Translations under genes and position numbers: made by a program
Assembly (NCBI RefSeq): GCF_002968015.1
Contig: NZ_PUIP01000007.1
Span: 62,001 to 126,000 of the forward strand
Reading direction: 5' to 3'
From: Massilia phosphatilytica
GTDB taxonomy: Bacteria > Pseudomonadota > Gammaproteobacteria > Burkholderiales > Burkholderiaceae_D
Length of the DNA stretch: 64,000 bases
In this document: piece after piece, positions 1 to 8,290 of the stretch
Layout of the letters: the number at the start of each line of letters is the position of its first letter
Numbering within the stretch: position 1 is the first letter of the stretch
The notes under the pieces: generated by a model
The model's database searches: none
Told to the model about the DNA's origin: nothing
Seen by the model: the letters and a program-made list of their open reading frames with translations, nothing else

Positions 1-136
1 GCGCCGATTCGAGCGCGGCGCGCTGGCCGTGCACGACCACGGTGGCCGTGTCGGCCTGCGCCAGCACGGCGCCGCTTGCCATCAGGGCCAGCTGCGCAAC
101 GCCGATGGCGATCGCGGTTTTCTTGGTATTCTTCAC
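1..136 (-). CDS. TonB-dependent receptor, N-terminal fragment
   Basis: Only the first 45 codons are inside the window. The start is a GTG at 136-134, preceded by GGAGA about eight bases upstream. The fragment has a basic N-terminus (VKNTKKTA), a hydrophobic stretch and an AlaXAla-type cleavage site near residue 27 (VLAQA), so it is a signal peptide. It is followed by VVVHGQRAAL, which resembles the VVVTGQRAAL opening of the plug domain in Caulobacter/Xanthomonas-type outer-membrane receptors that import carbohydrates. Two sugar-type AraC regulators lie directly upstream on the same strand. The substrate cannot be read from this fragment. Confidence is high for an exported protein and moderate for the receptor family. 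Confidence 0.72.
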   Translation of the reverse strand, partial: MKNTKKTAIAIGVAQLALMASGAVLAQADTATVVVHGQRAALESA

Positions 137-294
137 CTTCAGTCTCCGTTTTGTCTTGGGTCGGACCGGCCAGGCGAAGATTAATTAGTTCGCCGGTCGA
201 TCCATTTCATTCTGCTGCGTGCGGGCGTGCCGCGGCAATGATGAAATCCCTCAAACAACCAACGAAAACAAGGCGCGCTTCGATGCGGCCCACG

Positions 295-322
295 AAAAAA
301 AGGGACGGCCAAAGCCGCCCCT
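295..322 (-). terminator. Rho-independent terminator after the AraC-type gene
   Basis: On the minus strand the sequence forms AGGGGCGGC - TTTG - GCCGTCCCT, a nine-pair stem with one G-T wobble, followed at once by a run of seven T. It lies 147 bases after the stop codon of the gene at 469-1683. It separates that gene from the TonB receptor, which therefore needs its own promoter in 137-294. Confidence 0.8.
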
Positions 323-351
323 AACCCACTTGAACGCGGGAGGAGATGATG

Positions 352-380
352 CCGCGTATCGTCGGGGGAACGATACGCGG
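352..380. repeat. Perfect 11-bp inverted repeat with 7-nt loop
   Basis: CCGCGTATCGT (352-362) is repeated exactly inverted at 370-380 around CGGGGGA. There is no T-run, so it is not a standard terminator. It sits in the 3' untranslated part of the AraC-type gene, about 30 bases before the real terminator. A 12-base direct repeat GAAATCCCTCAA also flanks this region (243-254 and 425-436). The function of both repeats is unknown. Confidence 0.6.
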
Positions 381-468
381 GTCACCGATGCATTCTACGA
401 ACCGCCCGCCGGCGTCGCCACAACGAAATCCCTCAAGCGGGCGGTGAAATTCCGTGGACGCGGGGGCG

Positions 469-1683
469 TTACGACCCGGCGGATTCCGGTGCGCTGTCGC
501 GCAGCTTGCGGAAGGTCTTCGGCGTGCAGCCGTATTCTTCCTTGAAGAGCTTGTTGAAGTAGGAGACGTTCCGGTAGCCCACGGCATACGCGATTTCCGC
601 CACGCTCGTGTCTTCCTTCGCACCCAGCAGGCGCGCCGCCTCGGTCAGCCTGAGCTTGTTCAGGTACGTGGAAAACGTGAAGCCCAGTTCCGCCTTGAGG
701 ATCTCGTTGATCTTGTTGCGACCGATGCCGAGCTTGTTCACCATGGTCTCGACGTCCAGTTCGGGATTGACGTATTCCGTCGCCATGAACCGCAGGATGG
801 CGCTCTGCTCCTTGTCCCGGTGCAGGTCCTGGGACAGCTGCTGGTAAGCGACCAGCGGAATGTCGCGCCGCATCTTGTCCTTCACTTCCGCCAGCAGCGC
901 CCGGGTGTGCCGGCGGAAGAACCACAAGCCATATCCAGGCCAGGCGATCACCATGAAGGCGGCGAACAGGACCAGGTAGCGCATGTCGCGGCCGGTCAGT
1001 GCCAGCGCCTTGACCTGGACTGTCGAGGGCACGCCGTAGGGACTCTGGAATGTGTTGCTGAACGACAGTTTCGCGATCCTGGTCAGCATGTGCTCCTGGC
1101 GCGCGAGGTTCAGCTTGTACCGATCGAACCACCACTGGTCGGTCCGGAGTCGCGCCAGGTCGAGTTCGACGTGCTCGCCTTTCTCGTTGCAGAAGAAATA
1201 GGTATAGGGCACGCGGTACGTATCGAACTTGCCGGGAACCGATACCTTGTCCTCGAACATCACGAGGCCCAATGCCAGCGTGTTCGCCGGCGCGCATCTG
1301 ACGTCGAACTCCACGGTGCTGTAGCGGGACAGGTCGACGTGGGTGAACTTTCCCGCGCGGTCGCGGAAGCCGAGTTCCGCGTGGACGAACGGATAGTCCG
1401 TCGCCTTGACGGACGTGAACTCGAAGCTCAGCGTGGAAGCATCATCGGTCAGCCGGATCGTCGAACGGCCACCGACTTCCGAGTCGGCCATGGTCTCGGC
1501 CCGCCATGGCAGGCTGCTGTCCACGGCGGGCAGCAGCGGCAGCCGGATGTAGGTGCTACGGATACAGGCATAGCCGATGAGTACGCTCGCCACGACGAGG
1601 CCCAACAGCCCGGCGAGCGCCTTGTTGTAGAAACTCTGCATTACCTGCTGCCACCTCGACAAATATCGGCTTGGCGGCGCCAT
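469..1683 (-). CDS. Membrane-anchored AraC-family regulator
   Basis: 404 aa. Two membrane segments, at about 21-40 and 235-257, enclose an extracytoplasmic region of roughly 190 residues. A second methionine at residue 15 is an alternative start. The cytoplasmic C-terminus (about 300-395) is an AraC-type double helix-turn-helix; the signature VAEIAYAVGYRNVSYFNKLF and the closing GCTPKTFRKLR are clear. The outer region has alternating beta-type sequence (VEFDVRCAPANTLALGL) that could be a ligand-binding jelly roll, which is inference. Its place between a TonB receptor and a XylR-type gene suggests it senses a saccharide in the periplasm and controls uptake genes. The target and ligand are not visible. 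Confidence 0.85.
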   Translation of the reverse strand: MAPPSRYLSRWQQVMQSFYNKALAGLLGLVVASVLIGYACIRSTYIRLPLLPAVDSSLPWRAETMADSEVGGRSTIRLTDDASTLSFEFTSVKATDYPFVHAELGFRDRAGKFTHVDLSRYSTVEFDVRCAPANTLALGLVMFEDKVSVPGKFDTYRVPYTYFFCNEKGEHVELDLARLRTDQWWFDRYKLNLARQEHMLTRIAKLSFSNTFQSPYGVPSTVQVKALALTGRDMRYLVLFAAFMVIAWPGYGLWFFRRHTRALLAEVKDKMRRDIPLVAYQQLSQDLHRDKEQSAILRFMATEYVNPELDVETMVNKLGIGRNKINEILKAELGFTFSTYLNKLRLTEAARLLGAKEDTSVAEIAYAVGYRNVSYFNKLFKEEYGCTPKTFRKLRDSAPESAGS

Positions 1684-1775
1684 GACGGTCGCCGGGGCGG
1701 CCGTCGCGCGGCCTCGTCAATATGATGACAGGTCGCCCATGGATTTGTCGAGATGCGCGCCGGGTAGCACACACA

Positions 1776-2981
1776 TCACGTCTGCAGCGCGGCCTCCCGC
1801 GGCGCGCCCTGCCCCTGAGCCACGCGCTGCTGGTACTCCCGCGGCGAACAACCGAGCTCGCGCTTGAACACGGCAAACAGGTATTGCATCGATGTAAATC
1901 CGCAACGCTGCGCCACTTCGGCCACGCTGCAGTCCCCTTCCGCGAGCAGCGCGCTGGCGGCATCGAGCTTGAAGCGCAGGATCTCGTCGTGCACGCTGCA
2001 GGCCAGTTCCTGCTGAAAATACGTCTCGAGCGTAGAGCGGGAGACGCCGACGTAATCGGCCACCTGGTCGCCCTTGATGCCCTGGCAGGCATATTGGCGG
2101 ATGAAATGCCGGGCCCGCATGACGCGGGGGTTCTTGACGGGCTGGTGGCTGCTGGACGCGAGCACGTTGATGCCGGCGGGCGGCACCAGGATGCGCGTGC
2201 ATTCCAGATACGTCCCTTCGAGCAGCTGATGCAGCATCCGGGCTGCGGTGCGGCCGATCTCGTTCGAGCCCTGGATCACGGAGCTGAGAGGGATGCACGA
2301 CAGCATGCGTGCCAGCGGATCGTTGTCGATGCCGATGATGGCAACCTGTTCCGGTACGGCGATATTGGCGAACTGGCAAGCCTGCAACAGCTGGCGCGCG
2401 CGCGCATCGGTGGCGGCAATGATGCCGACGGGTTTCGGCAGGCCCTGCAGCCACCGGACCTGCTGCGCGACGTTCTCGTCCCAGCTGCGGGCGCCCTCCG
2501 CGCGAAAGATCTCGACGTCGAATTTGTCGCGCTCCATCAGGGACCGGAACGCTTTTTCGCGTTCGATCGCCCACGGGTGCTGCGCGCCGTCGGGCAGGGA
2601 AAACAGTGCGAACTGGCGCAGGCCGACGTCGATCAGGTGGGTATAGGCGAGGTTGACGAGCTTGAAATTGTCGGTCGCGACATACGGCACGTTGGACGGG
2701 TAATCGGCCTCGTTCGCGTACGAGCCCCCGACCGCGACGACGGGCACGGGACTGTCGGCCAGCGCCTCGGCCACTGCTGGATCGTCGAAATGGGCGATGA
2801 TGCCGTCACCTTGCCAGCGAGCAAGGCTCGACAGCCGCAGACGAAAATCATCTTCGATGAACAATTCCCACGATGTCCGCCGGCTCGACAGGTAGCCGGC
2901 GATCCCGCTCATGACCTCCCGGGCGAACGCCTGGTTGGCATCGAATAACAAAGCAATGCGATGTGTTTTTGGGCACTTCAT
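1776..2981 (-). CDS. xylR: XylR-type sugar-responsive regulator (LacI-like sensor plus AraC domain)
   Basis: 401 aa, close to the 392 aa of E. coli XylR. Residues about 8-275 are a periplasmic-binding-protein-like sensor: LLFDANQAFAREVMSGIAGY opens it, and IIGIDNDPLARMLS is the typical LacI/XylR core. Residues about 290-390 carry the AraC helix-turn-helix pair (VAEVAQRCGFTSMQYLFAVF). The start ATG has GGAGA nine bases upstream. In characterised XylR the inducer is xylose and targets are xylose uptake and isomerase genes. None of those lies in the window, so the regulated genes are probably the TonB receptor side or elsewhere. The ligand could be another pentose or an oligosaccharide. Confidence 0.85.
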   Translation of the reverse strand: MKCPKTHRIALLFDANQAFAREVMSGIAGYLSSRRTSWELFIEDDFRLRLSSLARWQGDGIIAHFDDPAVAEALADSPVPVVAVGGSYANEADYPSNVPYVATDNFKLVNLAYTHLIDVGLRQFALFSLPDGAQHPWAIEREKAFRSLMERDKFDVEIFRAEGARSWDENVAQQVRWLQGLPKPVGIIAATDARARQLLQACQFANIAVPEQVAIIGIDNDPLARMLSCIPLSSVIQGSNEIGRTAARMLHQLLEGTYLECTRILVPPAGINVLASSSHQPVKNPRVMRARHFIRQYACQGIKGDQVADYVGVSRSTLETYFQQELACSVHDEILRFKLDAASALLAEGDCSVAEVAQRCGFTSMQYLFAVFKRELGCSPREYQQRVAQGQGAPREAALQT

Positions 2982-3206
2982 TGGCGACAGTCTCCATGTT
3001 GCGTCCTGACTGGACGTCTCTTTTCAGTCCGACAATGTCCCAAAGTATCTTTTCGAGTGCGTTATTCCCTGTAAGATTTTTTTACCGACTCCTATGAGGA
3101 TACGAATAGTTGAAGTTTTAAACGTCAAAAGTGTTATTTGTGGACGCCAAGCGGCAACGATGCAGGCTTGCTATCATCGAACTCTTTATATATTGAGGAG
3201 GCAACG

Positions 3207-3713
3207 ATGACACTTTCCTTGTACACGGCGTCGGTCCCCGTATTCCGCCAGATCCTGGGCAGCCTGGCCGCCATCCTGACGAAGGCCGAGGCGCACGTCG
3301 ACGCGAAAAAACTGGATCCGGACGCCCTGCTGCAGGCGCGCCTGTTCCCAGACATGTTCCCGCTCGTGCGCCAGGTGCAGCTGGTGACGGATTTCGCCAA
3401 GGGCGCGGCCGCGCGCCTCGCGGGCGTCGAGGTGCCGCGCTACGAAGACGCGGAAACGGATTTCGCGGGCCTGCAGGCGCGCCTGGAAAAGACGCTGGCC
3501 TTCCTGGACACCGTGTCCCGCGAGGCGGTGGACGACGGCGGCGACCGCGACGTGACGATCGGCACCGGTGCCAACCAGCGCCAGTTCAAGGGCCAGGTCT
3601 ATTTATTGCACTACGCGCTGCCCAACTTCTACTTCCACGCCGCGACGGCGTACGACATCCTGCGCCATAACGGGCTGGACATCGGCAAGCGGGATTTCGT
3701 CGGAACGTTCTGA
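3207..3713 (+). CDS. DUF1993 family protein
   Basis: 168 aa. The start ATG at 3207 is set by a strong GAGGAG six bases upstream; the reading frame is open earlier but has no ribosome site there. The protein is soluble and mostly helical. It matches my recollection of DUF1993 (PF09351) proteins: an opening like MTLSLYTASVPVFRQILGSL, a central acidic region and a closing HYALPNFYFHAATAYDILRH. Family function is unestablished; the fold resembles DinB-type four-helix proteins. It ends directly against the convergent gene at 3714, with no spacer. Confidence 0.85.
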   Translation: MTLSLYTASVPVFRQILGSLAAILTKAEAHVDAKKLDPDALLQARLFPDMFPLVRQVQLVTDFAKGAAARLAGVEVPRYEDAETDFAGLQARLEKTLAFLDTVSREAVDDGGDRDVTIGTGANQRQFKGQVYLLHYALPNFYFHAATAYDILRHNGLDIGKRDFVGTF

Positions 3714-3953
3714 TCAGGTATTCCGGCGCGGGTAGCCCTGCGCCAGGATGCGCTGCCACACCACTTCCTTCTGCTCGGCCGTCATCGAGACCCAGTGCGC
3801 TACCTCGACGACGGTCCGGCCGCAGCCGCGGCAGATGTCATCGAACGTGGTCGAGCAGACCGCGACACATGGCGTATCCGGCCTGATGGGCAGGGGCGTC
3901 CCCTGCTGCGCGTCAACGGGCGGGGCCGACATCGAGCTTGTCCCAGCCTTCAT
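3714..3953 (-). CDS. DUF1289 family small cysteine protein
   Basis: 79 aa, or 72 aa from the second methionine (start at 3932). It has the DUF1289 pattern SPCVAVC-type: PDTPCVAVCSTTFDDICRGC followed by GRT and a Trp-rich helix ending in a basic tail. The spaced cysteines could bind a metal. It overlaps the end of the upstream DUF1415 gene by 41 or 20 bases depending on start, so the two are probably translated from one message. The role is unknown; small DUF1289 proteins commonly sit beside oxidoreductase or DUF1415 genes. Confidence 0.85.
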   Translation of the reverse strand: MKAGTSSMSAPPVDAQQGTPLPIRPDTPCVAVCSTTFDDICRGCGRTVVEVAHWVSMTAEQKEVVWQRILAQGYPRRNT

Positions 3954-4482
3954 GGCCGAGCTTTTCCATGGTGTCGATATTCTTTTCGAAGATCTCGGCC
4001 GCGTCGGGGATCGCTTCCACGGCGCGGTCGATGCTGTCTTCGCGCAAGAGTTGCAACACCGGATAAGGCGAACGGTTCGTAAAGTTCTCGATGTCGTTCG
4101 GGTCCGTGTCCGCGAACTGGTAGTCCGGATGAAAGCTGGCGATCTGCAGCTCGCCGTCCAGGCTCATGTCTTCGACGGCGGCGTCGGCCACGTCGAGGAA
4201 TTCATTGAAGTCCAGGAAATCCTGCAGCACGTCCGGGTGGATCAGCAGGGTCGTGTCGATCTGTTCCGGGTCCGTGTCGGCCAGCAGCTGCAGCTCGTCC
4301 ATCAGCGTATCCAGCAGGGATTCGGGCGTGCGCGCGTGCGAGACGACGTAGCGGACCTGGTCCTTCACTTGCACCGCCTTGGCGAACGGACAGAGGTTCA
4401 GGCCGATGACGGCGCGGTCGACCCAGCGCCGGGTGGCGGCGATGATGGCGGCATCGTCCGGGTTCTCGTTGGCAGTGCTCAT
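3913..4482 (-). CDS. DUF1415 family protein
   Basis: 189 aa. I chose ATG 4482 (MSTANENPDD) because the upstream extension is atypical in composition and the family starts here. The conserved DUF1415 core is visible: RRWVDRAVIGLNLCPFAKAV near residues 18-37, then ADTDPEQIDTTLLIHP and the closing NRSPYPVLQLLREDSIDRAV. A conserved Cys lies in LCPFA. The enzyme or ligand is unknown. A TACAAT box about 60 bases upstream (rc of 4529-4540) is a plausible promoter. The gene is coupled to the DUF1289 gene downstream. Confidence 0.88.
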   Translation of the reverse strand: MSTANENPDDAAIIAATRRWVDRAVIGLNLCPFAKAVQVKDQVRYVVSHARTPESLLDTLMDELQLLADTDPEQIDTTLLIHPDVLQDFLDFNEFLDVADAAVEDMSLDGELQIASFHPDYQFADTDPNDIENFTNRSPYPVLQLLREDSIDRAVEAIPDAAEIFEKNIDTMEKLGHEGWDKLDVGPAR

Positions 4483-4831
4483 GTGATGCTTTCCAAAAAT
4501 ACAAACCGCATTGGCGCGGAGACGGCAATTGTACGCTTTTTGCGTCCTCTCATGGAACGTCCGACAACCCGGGCTACCTTGACAAAGAGGCGTGGTATTA
4601 CCCGCCAGTCCATGAAGCCCAGGTACAAATTTGACAATACGGGCCCGCCGGATGCACCGGCTTTTATCGCGGAAATTCGTGGTACACCCCGGGGTATATT
4701 CCAAACCTCTTGATCTTCCTCAGTCAAAGACGAGTTCGCAGGAACCATACCCCCTATGGCACCCTCTTAACGGAAGTCCGCATTGGCAAAATGAGTAGAC
4801 AAGATTTTTTGTAACTGCGCCGACATAATTC

Positions 4832-4861
4832 TTGACTGCCTCGGTAACTGGTCCGTACACT
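4832..4861 (+). promoter_or_regulatory. Probable sigma-70 promoter of mltD
   Basis: TTGACT at 4832-4837 and TACACT at 4856-4861 are separated by 18 bases, giving a leader of about 44 bases before the mltD start. The rest of the 430-base spacer (4483-4911) holds no credible gene. It does contain two further TTGACA boxes (near 4579 and 4631) without good -10 partners. Confidence 0.5.
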
Positions 4862-4911
4862 CCGACTTCACTCGTCAGTCCTGCCGTTCCTGGACGCAAC
4901 ACTGGAAAGCT

Positions 4912-6279
4912 ATGAACGAAACGACTCGCTCCACTTACGCCCTGACCGTCGCGCTCCTGCTGGCACCCGCGCTCGGTCACGCCGCCGACAGCGCCCCGAG
5001 CCCGATCGCCCAGAGCAGCAGCAGCGCGGCCGCCATGGCCAAGGCGATCCTGCCGCAAGCCTCGACCCCGTCCAAAGCCGACGCCGACTACAAGGACCCC
5101 GACCTGTGGGCCCGCATCCGCAGCGGCTACGCCATTCCCGACATCGACAACGCCCTCGTCGCCAAGCACGTCCAGTGGTACGCCAGCCGTCCGGAGTACC
5201 TGGCGCGCACGTCGGGCCGCGCGTCGCTGTACCTGTACCACGTCGTGCAGGAACTGGAAAAACGCGGCATGCCGACGGAACTGGCCCTGCTGCCCGTCAT
5301 CGAATCCGCGTTCAACCCCCAGGCCCTGTCGAACGCCGACGCGGCCGGCATCTGGCAATTCGTGCCGGGCACGGGACGCGACTTCAACCTGAAGCAGAAC
5401 ATGTTCAAGGACGAGCGCCGCGGCGTGCTCGCCTCCACCGACGCCGCCCTCACCTACCTGCAGCGCCTGTACACGATGTTTGGCGACTGGCAACTGGCCC
5501 TGGCCGCCTATAACTGGGGCGAAGGCAATGTGCAGAAGGCGATCCAGAAGAACCGTTCGCTGGGCAAGCCGACCGACTTCGAAAGCCTGGCCGAGCTGAT
5601 GCCGGCGGAAACCCGCAACTACGTGCCGAAACTGCAGGCCGTCAAGAACATCATCGGCAATCCGGCCCAGTACGGCGTTTCCCTGCCGACCATCGACAAC
5701 ACGCCGTATTTCGTCGCCGTCGACAAGACGTCCGACATCGACCTGGCCGTGGCCGCCCAGCTGGCGGAAATGTCCGTCGACGAATTCAAGGCCCTGAACC
5801 CGCAATTCAAGAAGCCGGTCATCACGGGCGAATCGACCAAGATCCTGCTGCCGAAGGAAAACGCCGAGAAGTTCAACCTGAACCTCGCGCAGTGGGGCCG
5901 GGCGCTGTCGACCTGGACCACGCACAAGATCACGTCGGCCCGCGAAAGCATCGCCTCGCTGGCGACGAAACTGGGCACGACGCCGGAAGTCATCCGCCAG
6001 GCCAACAACATCCCGCCGCAGATGCGCCTGAAGGCCGGCTCGACCATCCTCGTGCCGAAGACGACCGCGACCGCCGGCAACGACATCGCCGAGAGCATCG
6101 TCGAAAACGCGTCGATGGCGCTGGAAGCCGACCGCGGCGATGCGCGCCGCAAGGGCCAGAAGCTGTCCGGCGCGCAGCGCTTCAAGGCCAGCGCCGCGCA
6201 CGCCGTGGCCGAAATCAAGAGCCGCGTGTCGCGCGGTTCCAAGCCATCCGTCAACGCCAACGGCCGCAAGCGCCGCTGA
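4912..6279 (+). CDS. mltD: Membrane-bound lytic murein transglycosylase D
   Basis: 455 aa, secreted: signal peptide with cleavage near residue 24 (GHAAD). No lipobox is seen, unlike E. coli MltD. The SLT domain spans about 85-240; the catalytic Glu is E131 in VIESAFNPQALSNADAAGIW, followed by QFVPGTGRDFNL and AYNWGEGNV. A LysM-like peptidoglycan-binding repeat lies at about 335-385 (SIASLATKLGTTPEVIRQAN). The tail is very basic and ends in RKRR. It cleaves the MurNAc-GlcNAc bond with formation of 1,6-anhydro ends during wall turnover. A GGAAAG ribosome site precedes the ATG. Confidence 0.92.
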   Translation: MNETTRSTYALTVALLLAPALGHAADSAPSPIAQSSSSAAAMAKAILPQASTPSKADADYKDPDLWARIRSGYAIPDIDNALVAKHVQWYASRPEYLARTSGRASLYLYHVVQELEKRGMPTELALLPVIESAFNPQALSNADAAGIWQFVPGTGRDFNLKQNMFKDERRGVLASTDAALTYLQRLYTMFGDWQLALAAYNWGEGNVQKAIQKNRSLGKPTDFESLAELMPAETRNYVPKLQAVKNIIGNPAQYGVSLPTIDNTPYFVAVDKTSDIDLAVAAQLAEMSVDEFKALNPQFKKPVITGESTKILLPKENAEKFNLNLAQWGRALSTWTTHKITSARESIASLATKLGTTPEVIRQANNIPPQMRLKAGSTILVPKTTATAGNDIAESIVENASMALEADRGDARRKGQKLSGAQRFKASAAHAVAEIKSRVSRGSKPSVNANGRKRR

Positions 6280-6667
6280 ATCTGACGTAGTCGTATCATT
6301 TTGACCACGCGACGGGCCCCTAGCCCGTCCGCTGGCGCACAAATGACGCGTTCCGTGCACGCTCTTCAAAAGTACGGTATAGTGTCGGTTGTGCGCTGCA
6401 ATAAACGCGTTGCATTGAATGCCGCGGCAGTTCATCAAGGCAGTACACACTAGCAGCTACGCAAGCCCAGACATCCATGAAGGATGTTCTTTCATAAAGC
6501 CCTCCCGCCCTGCGTGCCGAAACTGGCACCGACCCGGCGCAAAGCTTTTGTGCCGAAATTTCTTTCGTTTCAGAGTCATTTCGTATTGTTGGCTCGCGTT
6601 GCTATTTCGCGTTCCGCTCCGAATAGCGTGGACGCTCACTGATCCATACCGAAAGTAAAGACAAACA
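6280..6667 (+). promoter_or_regulatory. Intergenic leader of rhlE, no gene seen
   Basis: 388 bases without a supportable gene; a 79-codon open frame in it has no ribosome site. A seven-pair hairpin GACGGGC-CCCTA-GCCCGTC at 6311-6329 follows mltD but has no T-run. TATAGT at about 6379-6384 is the best -10 box and would give an rhlE transcript with a 5' leader of about 280 bases. Long leaders are known for cold-induced DEAD-box helicase mRNAs, so temperature control is possible but is inference. Confidence 0.4.
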
Positions 6668-8233
6668 ATGAGTTTTGAAGCACTAGGCTTACACGCGTCC
6701 ATCGTCAAGGCAGTTACCGAAGCAGGCTACGAAAAGCCGACCCCGGTGCAGGCGCAGGCGGTACCGGCGGCGATCGCGGGCCGCGATCTGCTGGTCTCGT
6801 CGCAGACCGGTTCCGGCAAGACGGCGGCATTCATGCTGCCCGCCCTGAATAAATTCGCCAATATCGAACCGGCTGCGGCCGGCCGTACGCCCGCGCAGGA
6901 AGCGCAGGCTTCGCGCGCTCGTGGCGAGCGCGTCCGTTTCAAGGCAGCCCAGCCGAAGATGCTGGTCCTGACCCCGACCCGCGAACTGGCCCTGCAGGTG
7001 ACCACCGCGACCGAACAGTACACCACGCACATGCGCCGCATCCGCGCCGTGTCGATCTTGGGCGGCATGCCGTATCCGAAGCAGATGCAACTGCTGGCCA
7101 AGAATCCGGAAATCCTCGTCGCGACCCCGGGCCGCCTGATCGACCACATGGAGTCGGGCAAGATCGACTTCTCGCAGCTCGAGATCCTCGTGCTGGACGA
7201 AGCCGACCGCATGCTGGACATGGGCTTCATCGACGACATCGAGAAGATCGTCGCGGCGACGCCGGAAACGCGCCAGACCATGCTGTTCTCGGCCACGCTG
7301 GATGGCGTTGTGGGCAACATGGCGCGCCGCATCACCAAGAATCCGCAGGTGATCCAGATCATGAGCGCGGCCAACCGCCACGAGAACATCACGCAGAAAG
7401 TCCACTTTGTCGACGACCTGTCGCACAAGAACCGCTTGCTGGACCACCTGCTGCGCGATGAAACCATGGACCAGGCCGTCGTGTTCACGGCGACCAAGCG
7501 CGATGCCGACATGATCGCCGACCGCCTGAACATCGCCGGCTTCGCAGCCGCCGCACTGCATGGCGACATGCACCAGGGCGCCCGCAACCGCACGCTGGAC
7601 AGCATGCGTCGCGGTCAGGTGCGCGTGCTCGTGGCCACCGACGTTGCCGCGCGCGGCATCGACGTGCCGTCGATTACCCACGTGGTCAACTACGACCTGC
7701 CGAAGTTCCCGGAAGACTACGTGCACCGCATCGGCCGCACGGGCCGCGCCGGCCGCAACGGTACGGCAGTTTCCCTCGTCAACCACGCGGAAAGCATGAA
7801 CGTGCGCCGCATCGAACGCTTCACCAAGCAGACCATTCCGGTCGACGTGGTGGAAGGCTTTGAGCCGAAGCGTTCGGCGGCACCCCGTTCGGGCGCGCGT
7901 CCGGGCTGGAAGCCGGGCGACGGCCGCAACGCCAACAAGCCGGGCCAGCGCAGCTTCCACAAGCCGGCCGGTGAAGGCTACCGCGGCGACGCACCGCGTC
8001 GCGAAGGCGGCTATCGCAGCGAAGGCGCACCGCGCGCCGACGGCGGCTATCAAGGCCAGCGTCGCGAAGGCGGCTTCCGCACCGAAAGCGCACCGCGCAC
8101 CGAAGGCGGCTACCAGGGCCAGCGTCGTGAAAGCGGCTTCCGCAGCGAAGGCGCTCCGCGCCGCGAACGCTCGGGCTTCGGCGCGCACCCGCGTTCGGCC
8201 GATTCGGCCCGCCGCACGTTCGGCGACCGCTGA
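6668..8233 (+). CDS. rhlE: DEAD-box ATP-dependent RNA helicase RhlE
   Basis: 521 aa. All helicase motifs are present in order: Q motif (GYEKPTPVQAQAVPA, 20-34), Walker A SQTGSGKT (about 44-51), PTRELA, GG, TPGR, DEAD at about 177-180, SAT, then in the second lobe ARGID and HRIGRTGRAGR. An insertion rich in Ala/Arg after Walker A is usual in RhlE. The C-terminus (about 400-521) is a basic, Gly/Arg-rich repeat tail with recurring blocks such as REGGYRSEGAPR and GGYQGQRRE, probably for RNA binding. It unwinds short RNA duplexes in ribosome assembly and mRNA decay. It ends at a strong terminator. Confidence 0.93.
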   Translation: MSFEALGLHASIVKAVTEAGYEKPTPVQAQAVPAAIAGRDLLVSSQTGSGKTAAFMLPALNKFANIEPAAAGRTPAQEAQASRARGERVRFKAAQPKMLVLTPTRELALQVTTATEQYTTHMRRIRAVSILGGMPYPKQMQLLAKNPEILVATPGRLIDHMESGKIDFSQLEILVLDEADRMLDMGFIDDIEKIVAATPETRQTMLFSATLDGVVGNMARRITKNPQVIQIMSAANRHENITQKVHFVDDLSHKNRLLDHLLRDETMDQAVVFTATKRDADMIADRLNIAGFAAAALHGDMHQGARNRTLDSMRRGQVRVLVATDVAARGIDVPSITHVVNYDLPKFPEDYVHRIGRTGRAGRNGTAVSLVNHAESMNVRRIERFTKQTIPVDVVEGFEPKRSAAPRSGARPGWKPGDGRNANKPGQRSFHKPAGEGYRGDAPRREGGYRSEGAPRADGGYQGQRREGGFRTESAPRTEGGYQGQRRESGFRSEGAPRRERSGFGAHPRSADSARRTFGDR

Positions 8234-8253
8234 TCGTCAGCAGGCATGATCAA

Positions 8254-8290
8254 CCCCCCGGCATCGCAAGGTGCCGGGGGTTTTCTTTTA
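8254..8290 (+). terminator. Rho-independent terminator of rhlE
   Basis: CCCCCGGCA (8255-8263) pairs perfectly with TGCCGGGGG (8272-8280) around an eight-base loop, followed by TTTTCTTTT. It begins 20 bases after the rhlE stop and reaches the stop codon of the convergent senA gene. Confidence 0.9.

Noticed and set aside
454..1725. 423-codon plus-strand frame opposite the AraC-type gene
   Set aside because: Same shadow effect. The minus strand encodes recognisable membrane segments and an AraC domain.
3168..3194. TTGCTA / TATATT as promoter of the DUF1993 gene
   Set aside because: The spacing is 15 bases and the start of transcription would fall after the GAGGAG ribosome site that the gene clearly uses.
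6419..6658. 79-codon frame in the rhlE leader
   Set aside because: No ribosome site, atypical composition rich in Cys, Trp and Arg, and no similarity to any family I know.
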